A program made the position numbers and the translations under genes. A stretch of 64,000 nucleotides of DNA from Tremella fuciformis. Lineage: Eukaryota; Basidiomycota; Tremellomycetes; Tremellales; Tremellaceae. The stretch spans positions 1,116,001 to 1,180,000 of the forward strand of contig CP136493.1 of NCBI GenBank assembly GCA_032768795.1. Direction: 5' to 3'. Below, one piece after another: positions 1-11,293 of the stretch; the first letter of the stretch is position 1, and each line of letters opens with the position of its first letter. The notes beneath the pieces were generated by a model, which did not search any database, was not told the DNA's origin, and worked only from the letters and a program-made list of their open reading frames with translations.

Positions 1-418
1 GTAAGGCGAATAGAAGATTGAAGGTTGGAAGAAGGGCGCACAGCACCGACGAAAAATGTTAGAAAACCTGGGTTGGTCAAAGTAGACGAAGAAAAGCCAA
101 TCGCTACCACAGGAGCCGCTTTATATCATGATTGATGTCACCTCCGTATCCAAAAGCGCGATCTCATTTCGAGTGTGCCAAAAAGGGTAAGTACCGGAAA
201 GCGTCAATCTGCAGGATAATGTCTCGGAGCCTTGCGTTTTCCGGTCAGATTCTGAAACGCTTCCGGTCCTGTATGCATGAAAGTAGAAGCGCTTGGCTTT
301 GTGCACCAGCGTTTTCTGTTCGCGGCTTGCAATGCTCATCATCTGGGCCGGTCGCGTTCCTAGTCAGTGACGCTATTATGGCTGTCACTGCTGCCTCGCT
401 CAGAGGTCGTCGCATTGG
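1..418. other. Unresolved stretch downstream of APC2
   Basis: This stretch should contain the last winged-helix segment of APC2 (minus strand) and its 3' end. A plausible intron starts directly at the last recognisable codon (donor gtatga at about 426) and could end near 360. I could not find the expected terminal APC2 motif (a leucine-rich segment around MLTNL) in any minus-strand frame. No other gene is recognisable. Confidence 0.4.
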
Positions 419-2934
419 TCATACCTTGGTCTGGGACCGTGCTGCTCTTTCGAGAAGCATCCAGCCTGTGGGCGTTTCTTCCAGCACCCCGAGTGCGCAC
501 CAAAAGCCGAGTGCAGCCCCTAGCTCGCCCTCGTCGAACACCCCGATCCGTTCACCGATGGCCTTGACCGTCCACTGCCCCGCTCCCTCGAACAATTCCG
601 CAACCGACGCTTGAACGGGAGTGGCTTCGACTTCAACGACGCGATCGTCAAACTCCAGCTTGACCACGGCGGTGCCGACATGCTGCAACCATCGAAGACG
701 CTTGTCCGGTTTAAAATGATGAAATGCAGCTTCGTAGTTCCGCTGAGCACTGAAATCGATCAGCCGCATGCACCCAAGGCTACTTGAAGACTGACGCCTC
801 GAGTTTAGGTGGTAAGTGAAGGGAGGAAGGCTGGATTTTGGGCCAAAACATCCGCGAAATGACGAGTGGGTGTACTTCAGACTGCAATCAGCTCTGCACG
901 CCTGTCCTACAGCTTCAAGATCACCTTGATATCACCCTGGACATGATCGTCAATCCGCTTCGAATCCGCCATATCCTTTAGCATAACATCGCAGATCTGC
1001 AAGGCCTGTTCCCCGAATCGAATCTTCAAGAGCTCGATAATGCGGATCTGCTTTTCAACTACTGCTCAGTCTGTACGGGAGTTGCGGCTGACCTCTGTGA
1101 CCGCATCATAATCTTTGACGGCCAACAAGCGCGAAGCAAGCAAGACTTGCAGCTCCTTCACGATCACATCTCGCGACTCGTATATGCTGACAAGGGTGGA
1201 GACGATATCGCCGGCTTTCCCGCTCCGGAATTCCGCTCGTCAGCAAGGGAATGGTGACCTTCCAGGAACCTACCTGGGGCAGCGTCGAACGGCTCTGGCT
1301 CCCATTTCGGATCCAAGAAGTCCTCCACGGTATCGTCATTGCTCTGCGGTATCAAGCCGGCGCTGTGCTCATTCTCGTCTTGCAATTCTTCGCCCTCGAC
1401 CAGGGTTGCTACGATGCACTTGATGGTGTCCGATCTCTCTCGCAGGTGTTTCCGGATCGGATCGGCCACTTTGTGCAAAAGGACGCCCTGAGGATCCAGA
1501 ATGCGAAGACAGCGTATAGTCGAGATATATTGGGTGATGACATCCTTGGTTTCCGCACCCGGGTGTAGCAAACGCCTCAAGTTCCTGTGAACATCAGCAA
1601 CGCTTGGACGCTCTTGTTTCGCCATTCACGCGGCTTTTAGCTTGTCGACCAGGACAGAGCGTTGATCCACTTTGTAGAGACATTCCTTCAGGTCTTCCAA
1701 TGCCGCCATTGAATCCGGATAATCGACAATAATATCGAATAGCTCGTCCGATCTTACGCGTCAGTCTCTAAGCAGCGTTGCATGTCTATCTACTGACCGT
1801 ATATCGAAGAAGCATTTGCAGAGGTGGTAGTCGAACCTCGAGAACATGGGTCTCAGAGCGGCCTGAGCGGGCTCATTGCCTAGCACATGTCAGCCAGCGT
1901 AGGGGCACATCCTCGTGTCAAGCTGACCTTCAAACATGCCGGACAACCAATTCGCAACACCATCGCCGACTCGCTGTCGGGCTCTGGTCAATCTCTTGGC
2001 TGCCCATCCCTTTGCAGCTTCCTCCTCGGCTATCTTCCGTATCTCTTCGAATGCAGCAGCGCTCAGAGTGGCGGAATAACGCGGTAGAATGCCCAATCGG
2101 GACAGATGCGGTGTCGGCGGTGGCACCTTCTGCGGGTTGATCGGTACCGTCTGCAGCATATGTGGATTGTGAGGTGGATCAAGGAGGTGTGACGGGAGAC
2201 TGGACAGTGAGGCGACCAGGAAGTCGTGGAGATAAGCGGGAAAGACTGCAGGGAGGTTGGAATGGAGAAGCTGGTGGAAGACCATGGTGAAGGTTGAGAT
2301 GAGCTTGTTGCTGCGCGTCAGATCGTCCAACCGTGACGAAACAAGTCGCTAACTCCTTGAGTGCTCGAAGAGGTATGCCCCATATTCTCTGCCACAAAGC
2401 CAGCCGTTCCATCATGTCCACCATCACCTCCTTGACTTGAGGGGCTACGGAGACGACTGACGTTTCCTGCCAAGTCAGCTTGCTGCTCCTTTCACGCCTT
2501 CTGGATCTCACATGGATGCGGTTGACATATCGGTGAATGTCTCGCTTCACAATCGGAAACCGAGACTCAACAGCGTCTGCAATCAGTGATGCCCTTAAGG
2601 CCGTGCTTTCCTCACCAATAAACTCCTCGTAGAGCGGTTGGATCTTGTCCTCGGCCCGTAGAACATCGAGAGCAGCAGTCACATCGGGTGTCTCGACTGC
2701 TGCTTCAGCTCGACCCGCAAGACAGGGGCCTGCATACCTGGCTTTTGCGGTGATCGGGAGCTGCCTAGGTCACGCGGCTGTAAGTAGGCTCGAGCGATAT
2801 TCCACGCCTGCCGTGTCAGTGATGGAGAAGCGCTGCTTCGATGCAAGCCTCACATGGGCTACTTCTGCGAGTCGAGCGCCCTGCTCGGACGTGCCAGGCA
2901 GATCCCAGCAGTCTAGCGCTGCAACCAAGGCCAT
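419..2934 (-). CDS. APC2: Anaphase-promoting complex subunit 2 (cullin-like)
   Basis: The product is the cullin-homology scaffold subunit of the APC/C ubiquitin ligase, which pairs with the RING subunit Apc11 and acts on mitotic regulators. Several exons read on the minus strand. The N-terminal repeat region lies at 2934-1890. It is followed by a segment at about 1560 carrying LHPGAETKDVITQYIS and then RILDPQGVLL, a hallmark of Apc2. The cullin core is near 1030-900 (LLKIRFGEQALQIC, then MLKDMADSKRI), with an FWP motif just after. The last clear segment, at 769-419, ends in the winged-helix part (PVQASVAELF, then WTVKAIGERIGV). I chose the ATG at 2932-2934; the frame stays open upstream to the Helitron end at 2970. 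Exon borders are inferred. The normal C-terminal winged helix was not found, so the 3' end is uncertain or the gene is truncated. The Helitron sits 36 bp upstream of the start. Confidence 0.75.
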
Positions 2935-2969
2935 GTTTTTTGGCTCCGAAAGACGAATGTGAACGCGAA

Positions 2970-3013
2970 CTAGGTAAATCGGCGGTGGCGCGTCGCCGAT
3001 GGGGCGTAGCTCT
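2970..3013 (-). repeat. Helitron 3' terminus: inverted repeat, hairpin, CTAG
   Basis: Reading along the element (minus strand), the order is AGAGCTACGC (3013-3004), then a 7-bp-stem hairpin with arms ATCGGCG and CGCCGAT (3000-2978), then TTAC and the final CTAG (2973-2970). AGAGCTACGC is the inverse of the GCGTAGCTCT just inside the 5' end, so the element has asymmetric terminal inverted repeats. The same order occurs at the 3' end of the short copy near 52503-52544. Confidence 0.85.
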
Positions 3014-3065
3014 GACTCCGGAAAATTTTGGACTTTTCATCTCTCATCTGTACATCTACATCAGA

Positions 3066-3601
3066 ATGGCTTTCCAGTCAGCTTTGTTCAAAAAAGCACT
3101 CAGGCAGCACCAGAGAGAGCAAAAAAAGCGACATCCCAACCCTCATGATGAGCACAAGCATTCCTGCTCTCAACAAAGCCGCCCACAGCCAGTCAGACAC
3201 TCTCCCTATCACCCACCCCAGCAACAATCCTACCTGCCTCCTGGGTCAGGCAAAGTCAATGGAGAGAAGAAGCCATGGGTGCCCAAAAGACCTGTTGTGA
3301 AGTCCTTGTGAGTCAGGCTCTCTCTTGGCATGACACAAAGCTGACTTGTAGCTTCAATGGTCCAGTCACCAATCCCCAGACCTTCAGATTGCCCTTGTGG
3401 AAAAGTAGGATGCTGGATTGGCTGAGGAAGATGAGAACACTCAGAGGAGGAGAAAGCCCACCTGGAACTCCTCTCTTCACTCCTCCCCCCACCCCTGAGC
3501 CTCCTACCTGGTCAGATCCCCCAACTCCTGCTGCTGATGATCCTGTGTGGGATGATTACAGACAGGAGATGGAGGCAGATAGAGGTAGTGTTAGTAGCTA
3601 G
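3066..3601 (+). CDS. Helitron-carried accessory protein of unknown function
   Basis: A two-exon gene lies on the strand opposite to the Rep-helicase, inside the Helitron near its 3' end. Exon 1 runs 3066-3307 and exon 2 3352-3601; the 44-nt intron (gtgagt...ttgtag) keeps the frame and gives 163 residues. The N-terminal half is basic and rich in Gln, His and Pro (KKALRQHQREQKKRH). The middle carries WLRKMRTLRGG. The C-terminal part is Pro-rich then acidic (TPPPTPEPPTW, then DDPVWDDYRQEMEAD). I see no signal peptide, membrane segment or known domain. Carriage inside an intact Helitron suggests either an accessory gene of this lineage or a captured host fragment. The function is unknown. Confidence 0.6.
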
Positions 3602-3732
3602 AGAGAGCACAATGACATGCATACACCCCATGAACTTGAGATTCAGCTGATGCATCAAACACTCAGAGTCATGCTTGATCAACTTTTATTCAGTCTACCT
3701 ATGCATTGTCATTCATCTTTTTCTCTATACAT

Positions 3733-6700
3733 TTATTCTGTCATCTGAAGCATCTGACGTCTAGACGCATCCCTTGCTGCCAATACACGTCCTGATACTC
3801 CCCCCCTTCTACTCTCTGTGTTCAAGCTGTTCAATCTTGCCCAATCAAAGCCTGGCTTGAAAGCAAGGCCCTCCAGAGATCTTGCTCTTGAGATTGCCAC
3901 AAATGTCAATCCCGTTGAGAAGTCGGCTGAACCAAGATCAATCACTGCCTTGTCCAGCGTCATACCCTGTGATTTGTGTATGGTGATAGCAAATGCAAGC
4001 TGCAGTGGCAGCTGGCGTCGAGAGCACCGCTGCCCGTTTGTTGTCTCCCATCTGGCTGTATGGGGCACAATGGGAACCAGTGGTATGTTGTCTGTGGTGT
4101 GCCAGGGTGTTGGTCCAGTGTAGGATGGGAAGGCGACCATGACCACAGAAGGAACAGATTGATGAGGAGGCTCAGATGGTGAGAGCCCAATCTGATATAC
4201 TGTGCCCCTGGTGCCATTGACCAATCCCTGCTCGATCCAGAGGTTGCGAGAAAGCATGACTTGAGCACCAATCATGAGGAAGACAGCAGGAGCAAGCCCC
4301 TGTGCCTGTTCCTCTGAAGCCTGGGCTGCTCCTACCCCTGTGTGCTGAGCCAGAGAGCGCAGTACAGGCTGTCCAGAGCGAGCCAAAGTGTGTAGGTTGA
4401 TCTCGGAGACACTCTGCTTTGTTGCACAAAGACATACAGCATCTTGAAAGGCCTGCTGAGATGCCGGGGAAAGGTTCCCCCAGAAGCGAGAGGACAGAAG
4501 GGTGTAGTCCTCCTGTTGAGGTGTCCCGGTGTGCAGGCGAGCAAGGGTTGCTTTGAAGGCAGTGGTGGTAGGGTCGGAGCCTTCCTGCCTCATAACAGCA
4601 TCAAGCTGAACGCTCTCAGTGAAAGCAAGGTAGATATCTCGGCCAATGTTGCTGAGCCTGCCTAGATAGGAGGTTTTTGTCGAGCGTGCAGTGTTGTACA
4701 GTGGAGTGTCTCCCACAGGGGGCAGTTGACCAAAGTCGCCAATGAGCAGGACAGACAGACCGGCAAAGGGCAAGTACGCTGTCGACGGAAAGATTTGACC
4801 AAGAGCAAGGTTGATTCTCCCCAAGGCCGCCCTTCCAACCATGCTTTTCTCATCAATGATGAGGTATCGTGTCCCATGCCACTCTTCCTGGAGGCTGGCA
4901 AGCTTTCCCTCTCCAAGCTTGTCATGACTTTCCTCTATTGAGCCTCCAAGACCAAGGGCAGCATGGTATGTTGAACCAGCAATGTTGAATGCCGCCACAC
5001 CCGTGGGGGCAAGCCGGCGGACAATGGGATTTGTGCTGAAGTCGAGATTGTTGTGCTGCCCAGATTGGAGCCCTTGAAGAGCTTGGGATATGGCGTCAAT
5101 GAGGAAGGATTTGCCTGTTCCTGCTGTCCCATCGATGTTGAGGAGTATTTGAGGGACTGACTCTCCAGAGAGCAGACGGTTGGCATGGCGCAAGACCTTG
5201 TCAAAGATGAGGCGCTGTGTGGTGTTGAGTAGTTGGGGATCGACAGTGTTGCGAGCTACAGAAGGCTGAGACTGCTTGGTCAGCTCACAGTATGCAGTGG
5301 ATTGTAGGCCACTGCTCACCTTCTTGCGTTCGGTTTCTAAGTAGCTTGCCCTCTCTCCTATACCATCTGATCCCCACTCCCTCCCCACTGCTTCCCAATC
5401 GTGGGAAGTATCAATATCACGTGCTCCAAGCAGTGGCCCATTCCACCCATCTTCATCAAACTGAGGGCCCATTCCAGCCAGAACTTGCCAGTCATCAAGC
5501 TCGTGGTCATTGACTTCTTCACCCTCAGAAAACTCTGAGTCACTGTCGTTTTCATTGTCACCCTGTTGTTGACGGATGGGTCGCTTGGGCAATGTGTCTT
5601 GGTGCCCCTCTGGGTGGTCCTCAGTACAGCGAGAAAAAGCTTCTGTCCAGGATTCGTCATCAAGCTTGAGCTCTGAAGGGTGTCGATGAGGATGGTGGAG
5701 TAGTAACTTTGCCCGGCACCAGTTTTGGTGATCCTCAGACTGAGGGTCTGATGGATAATACAGCGGCCAGAGAATGATGATCTTTGGGTGCTTCCTTCGA
5801 GTGGCGTTGTGACCTTGTTTCCGGTAGAATTGAAACCATTCGTACAGGCTGATGCCCTCATGCTCTGGCTGGCGTGCCAAGTAGGCATCGTGCCAGTCTT
5901 GCTCCTCCACACCTTGGTCCAGTCCCTCATCTTCCTGCCTCTGCCTCAGGCGTCTCTGTCTCTTTTCCAGTATGCAGAGTGTGCCAAACTCTCGTGATGC
6001 AGACATCATATGTCGACCAAAGAGCTGATGACAGACTTCCTGAGCACTGTAATCCCTCTCGGTGACAATGCGGCTGAGCATCTTCTGGAAGACAATTCGT
6101 GAAGATGTTTCTTGCTCCAGGCGGGTTGAGATAGCCTGCATTATCTCGCCAAAGTTGTTGGATGGTTTTTCGCATTTTGAAGCATACTTGGAGATGTAGG
6201 AGGCAACTGCACGGGGATCTGTGCATGGACTGATGTCGGAGTTGGCTCGCCATCCCAGTGCAGTGACTGCATTGTAACTGTTGAGGTGGGTGTCGTTGCG
6301 TGGTGTGATGAGTTGCTTGTTTCTGTTGGGATTGACAACCAGTCGGAGTTCTGTCTCCAGCTCCTTGGGGAACTTGAAGCGACAGACAAGCGGACTGTTG
6401 GGAGGAGATCCTTTTGGGCGGCGAAGACAATAGGCAGTGCACCTCGTGTGCCTCTGGACACGGTTGAGCATCTGTGCCAGATCTTTGAAGCGAAAGATGA
6501 TTTCGTCGCTACTGTGGGCAGAGGGGTGCTTTGGATGAGGCGGAATGTCCTCTCCAGGATTGATGGTTGACACTCTGGTGGACCAGAAGTCAAGGAATTC
6601 CTGGACACTGTCCGGATTGTTGATATCAAGGGTGTCTGGGGATGGCGCCCCCTTGAGCCAAACCAGTCCATGGACATGGCTGGAGCCTCGATTTTGCCAT

Positions 6701-9154
6701 TCAAAGCGATACCACCAGTCCTCTATTCCAAGCAGGGGTTTGAGGACCTTGGCCAAGAACAGCTCAAATCTTCGATAGAACCAGCAAGCTGCAATTGCTG
6801 GGTTCTCATTGACGTTCTTGGCATTGATGCGTTGTCGATCAGGTTCGCTCATAGTTGGTAGCGCTTGGTCCGGCATGTGGACGTGGAGATCTGGCCACTG
6901 AAGATCCGCAGCTGAGAATGTGATGAAAGCATGTGGAGTGCCCAGTTGACGGATCATTGCAGCAAGATTGCGACTCTGCTGTGCCCAGTAGGGTGGTGTT
7001 CCGGTTAAGGTGGCTGCTGATCGTCGCACTCGAGATGCCAGCTGCTTGGCTGGGTCGGACACCATGGCAGCAATGTCTGCAGCAGAGAGGGCTCGGTCCT
7101 CTTCATTCCGGCTGACATAGAAGCAGGAGAGCCGTTTTGCTCGCCACCTCATGATGCAGTTGAAGGCATAATAGCTGACTGTCAGCTTGGCTTAATGCTG
7201 AGAGATGCACTCACCGGAATCGAGGGTGTTTTGCAAACCTTCCATCCTGATAGTAGAGCAGGTGACGGAAGTAGTCTGAATCACGTATTGTGGTAGGCCG
7301 TTGTTGATGCAGATCCCCCTGGCCGGTGGGGAAGAGGAAGGGGAAGGCCTTGGTGAGGAATGGGTTGCTGATGTCGTGCTCATTGATTGGAGTGGAATGC
7401 AGCACAGGTCCAGTGAGGAGCAGGGGTGCTGGTGGTCCTCCATCCACCACCTGTTCCAGTGCTTCCCGGATCTCCTCCACAATATTGTTGCCTTCTCCAA
7501 GGTTTGGTATAGCCAGCTCTGGCAAGCTTGTCTCCTCTGCTGACTCCTGCTCAACTGGCCCAGTGTCAGGCTCAGGTGCGCTGTACTGCACCTCCTCCAA
7601 GTTGACAGACCGCAGCTGATGGAAGACAGAACCGTTTTCAGGAAGGGAATTGATTGCTTCCCAGTTGATCTCGACATTCTGAAAGGCTGGATGGAAGTGT
7701 TGTAGTGCTTGCAGGTTTGCGAGAATGCGTGACCGCTGGACTTGGAACTCTGGTCGGCGTGCAAAATCCTCTGAGGGATTGGCAGCGTTGGCGGGGGCTT
7801 GGGCATTTGTCGGCTTGATGATGAGAACATCAAGGTCGGTGACGGTGAGGGGAAGTCGAGAGAGGAATCTGCCACTGTCATGGGCATAGAGACAGGTGTG
7901 GCCTCCGTATTTGGTTTGTCCACCACCAACGCGCCATGTTTGAAGCAGCACATGGTAGGGAGAGAGGAGCATCTCTTCCACCTGTGAGGGCAAGTCAGGG
8001 ACTGCTCTGCCAGCTGCACGGCACAGTTCCTGCAGAGAAGGACCTGTGAAGTCAGTCATGAGAAGCACATACAATCCTGGACACTGACCTGGATCCATAC
8101 AGTTGGCAGATGTCCATTTCTCCCCATCAATTTGACAACGTGAACATTTACCCTGTTGGACCTTGAGTCCAAACCATTTCTCATTGCAGTTCTCGCAAGT
8201 CTCCATCGTCTCAGCTGCCATTGCTGAGTGGAAGTCCCCAATACACCCAATGGCAGCTTCAGAGAGGCAGATGTCGTCAAGATCGTTGGGTGTTGCAGGA
8301 ATGGGCAGGAAGGCATTGCCCAGCATGTCGACTGAGAGGGATGACTGAGTTGACTGTTGTCGACGATGATAGGCTGCTCTGGAGGATTCGCGACAGGTGC
8401 TGCAAGTCTTGAAGCGGCGAGAGGCTGTCCCTGCTTGGAGAAACTCGGAATGTTCTTTCCAGGTCTTGCACTTGAAGCAGCGTGACTGTCCAGCATGGCG
8501 ATCCAGGCGTGGTGGTGGGGCTGGTGGCTGTTCTGTGACTCGGTGTGCAGCACCTTGAGGCGGGCTGGGCGGAGTGGCGTAGGGCAGTTGAGGTGCACGT
8601 CTGGTTCGTGTGGGGCGGCCAAGCTCTACAGGATGTAGATCCTGGTTGCGACGTGGTGTTGGTGAGGTGACCTCATGGCGCGGGCGTGGAAGACCTCTCT
8701 GTGTACCAGGCGTAGGCTGAGAGCCTGGGGTGACTGGTGGCAATGGCCGGGTTGTGCGAGTGGGTGTGCCTGGCGCTGATTGGGAGTGATGCTGCTCCAA
8801 GCAAGATTGGCATGTGTTGCGTGGGCGACCTCGATTGTCTCGAAATCGAGGAGTGGCAAAGGTGAAGCCACATTTGATGCACTCAGCATGACCATGCCGT
8901 GACCGGGGTGTTGCAAGTGGGACTGGCGGTTGTTTGCGACAGAAGGAGCATGTTTTGAAGAAGTCGCTGCTGCCCCGCCCTGAAGAAGCCTTCCGAAAGT
9001 GATCACCATTGAGAGTTGTGTGCTGACCCAAACAGCGTTGGCCTCGAGAGCAGTGCATTGCTGCAATATCTGGGACTTTCTGCATCAGTATGTGCATGCA
9101 TCGCTTGAAGGCAAAGCTCACATTGATGTTATGGACAAGCCAACACTTGATCAT
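3733..9154 (-). CDS. Helitron Rep-helicase (RepHel)
   Basis: Two exons (9154-7215 and 7174-3733) join over a 40-nt intron (gtgagt...gtcag) without breaking frame, giving 1793 residues. The N-terminal third has several CxxC pairs of zinc-finger type and then a DUF6570-like segment ([18 protein letters not shown]). The Helitron-like Rep domain follows: [13 protein letters not shown], the HUH motif in SSHVHGLVW (about residue 815) and the two tyrosines in YISKYASK (about residue 975). These nick and join the transposon ends. The C-terminal part is a Pif1-type helicase with Walker A GTAGTGKS, Walker [23 protein letters not shown] and [11 protein letters not shown]. All catalytic motifs look intact. 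The ATG at 9154 is the first in frame, but a start further in is possible. Confidence 0.9.
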
Positions 9155-9427
9155 GCATCAACTTGCAAGAAGTTCAGCTGTACTCATCAGCCCATGCATG
9201 CATGACAGAAGAATGGGCGACTTACAGTGGGTCCAAAGTTAGGCATGCAATAGGAAGTGAGAAGATTAGGTGTGCAAGGCAAGCCAGGCAGCCTGAAATC
9301 TCTAAGTGCTCCGGAATTTCTTTATTTGATCCCCCCACATAAACAGTCAAACTGCCAGGGCTTCGCCAGATTTGAGTAGAGAGGGGGATGAGGATGAAAA
9401 TTCAAAGTCCCCTCCACCCTTATACCC

Positions 9428-9518
9428 AGCCTGCCGGAAAATTTTTATTTGGCCCCCCCACTTACCGTTTTCGTTCCAGGGACACCCGCAGAATTCAGCA
9501 CCGTAAGAGCTACGCTGA
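9428..9518 (-). repeat. Helitron 5' terminus and subterminal repeat
   Basis: On the minus strand the element begins TCAGCGTAGCTCTTACGG at 9518. About 85 bp from here inward match the 5' end of the short Helitron at 51862-51950 closely, including GTGTCCCTGGAACGAAAACG. A second, weaker copy of the subterminal stretch (CCGGAA, T-run, CCCCCC) lies at 9310-9360. CCGGAAAATTTT recurs near the other end at 3018-3029. Confidence 0.8.
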
Positions 9519-9733
9519 TCAAGACGGCATCGGAAAGCTCAAGAACAGGCGCGTGAAGGATATACTTTGTCACGCCTATCACCTTTTCCAGAGGTTTAGG
9601 CGCGTTGATTCGGAGGGCCAGAGTGCTATGAGAGGAGATGTACGGAGACTGCATGCATGCCACATTGCTCAAGAACAATTTGCGGCTGTTATTCTTACTC
9701 TCAGCAAGACCGTCGCAGATGAGAAGGGGAATC

Positions 9734-10868
9734 TCACGTAACGCCTGCGTAGGGCCCGCCGTGCACCTCCTTCTCCAGGTCATCGACGAAGCCCTCGAGT
9801 AAATGCCAGGCAGCCAAAGCACCATCCTCAGACCCGTCCGAGCATGCCTCGTTCTCCTGTCCCGAGCAAGCAGTGTACGTCTGGTCATCCTTTGACGAAA
9901 TCCAGATCTCGCCGGAGGACTGCTGATAGCCCCAATCGCGGGGCGGTACATGTGGAACAGCATCGTCCAAGTTGATGACGTGCTGTGCGTTGCTCCCAAG
10001 CTAGAGAGAAGTCAGCCCGTTGGTGATCATGCATGCATGCAAGCTTACTGTTGCGTCAACGTAATTTGCCCATGCTTGATTGCCTACGCGGGGAGCGGCG
10101 AAGACCGTCGAAGTGACGGACACGTTCGGCAAAAGATGCTGCAGATGCACAGCCGTCATAATGCTGAGAGCGCCACCTCTCCTTCAGTCTCCTTCCTGAC
10201 TGAAGCGTGACGACGTACCAAGCGAGTGACCCGTGACGAAGACATTTCTGCCATCCGCTTGAGCCTGAACAGCAGGTCCGATCGTGCCAATCAGGCGTTT
10301 AAACGCGCCTTGGAAGCCTCTGTGGACCTCTGCCTCGGCAGCGTTAGGGAAAAGGGCGCTGTCCGCCTGTCGAAGAGCAAACTTGAGATCCACATCGATA
10401 GAATGAAAATTCGAGACATTCGTTCCAGAAATGGCAACGATCACTGTCGTCTCATTTGAGGCGACAAAGACTGCCGTCAGCTTCGTCGTAGATCGCACCT
10501 TGTTCTCACATCGCGGCGTGTCCGCTCCATTCCCGCCTGTCGTGATGCTCGTAGGTTGTGTCACATTGCCACACGCAACTGCAGGTCAATACAAAGATCT
10601 CAGGGTTGACACGATGACCCACTGCCGCAGGACCAGGAGGTGATGGTGTTCGATGGGCAATATGCCGCACTGATGTGAGCGCCACCAAGAGTCAAGAGTC
10701 AGCATACGAGGCAAGGTAGGCGGCTGGCGCTAGAGCCGCAATCTCTTGCGTGGTCAATGGTGTGATTGGTTGAGTGGAATGTTGCGATGTGCCCCGCGGA
10801 GTCGGTCTTGTCACTGCACTCAATGTGCTCAGCCCAAAGAAAAGAACCTGGAAGAGGTGAGACATCAT
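9734..10868 (-). CDS. Secreted class-3 lipase
   Basis: This is a predicted extracellular triacylglycerol lipase with an alpha/beta-hydrolase fold. The ATG at 10868 starts a hydrophobic leader (MMSHLFQVLFFGLSTLSAV), taken as a signal peptide. After it come EIAALAPAAYLAS and a Cys-containing AAYCPS segment as in fungal lipase-3 proteins, a central exon with VAISGTNVSN, the nucleophile elbow VFVTGHSLG (Ser in GHSLG, near 10215), and then FAAPRVGN and DDAVPHVPP. These supply the region of the catalytic Asp and His. At least five exons with short introns; the intron after GHSLG (gtacgt...gagag) restores the frame. The stop is at 9734. The 3' end lies 216 bp from the Helitron. Confidence 0.85.
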
Positions 10869-11293
10869 GGCGCGTGTTGACCTCCTGGCCAGACGCGGTG
10901 GTCAGTACTATATACGCGCAGCATCAGTCGTGAGTAGCCGTGCATCGCGATCTGGACAGCTCTTGGCGACCGACCGGCATGCCGGATGGCTATGTAGTCG
11001 CGTTCCAAGGAGTCCCGAGTCAGGCTGTGACAGACAAAGGAGAGACTCTTGCGATGATCTGAGCGTTTTGAAGCTCTCATCTCCGTTTACAAGAACGTGT
11101 ATTACGGCTCTTGAATGGGTCGATACGAGTACGACACCAAAAACCATAGCTGTCTCTCTTCAGCTCGTAACGGAGAACCCCGCGCCTATTTCGGGGTGTA
11201 TGTCCGAGCCTATTGTCCGGTGACCTCACTCGTTGTCGACCACCAGCAACCAGCAGGCTGTGAACACCTCTGTCTAACAGCATTGCGGCCGCC
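10869..11293. promoter_or_regulatory. Divergent promoter region of lipase and VMA7
   Basis: These 425 bp separate the starts of the lipase (minus) and VMA7 (plus). A TATATA sequence at about 10909-10914 sits some 45 bp upstream of the lipase ATG and reads as a TATA box on the minus strand. I see nothing else specific. Confidence 0.45.

Larger units (their letters stand above)
2970..9518 (-). mobile_element. Autonomous Helitron, complete, 6.5 kb
   Basis: This is a rolling-circle transposon oriented on the minus strand. Its 5' end is at 9518 (reads TCAGCGTAGCTC) and its 3' end is at 2970 (hairpin, then CTAG). It encodes a Rep-helicase and, on the other strand, an accessory protein. A copy with the same two ends lies at 51862-52544, and comparing the two fixes the borders. 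The host bases are A before and T after the element, as expected for Helitron insertion; if the first T is counted as host, the site is T|T, as in the Helitron2/Helentron variant. It lies between the lipase 3' end and APC2. No target duplication is expected or seen. The intact coding region suggests recent activity. Confidence 0.88.

Noticed and set aside
10867..11223. Plus-strand open frame overlapping the lipase start
   Set aside because: It lies in the divergent promoter region and shows no recognisable protein features.
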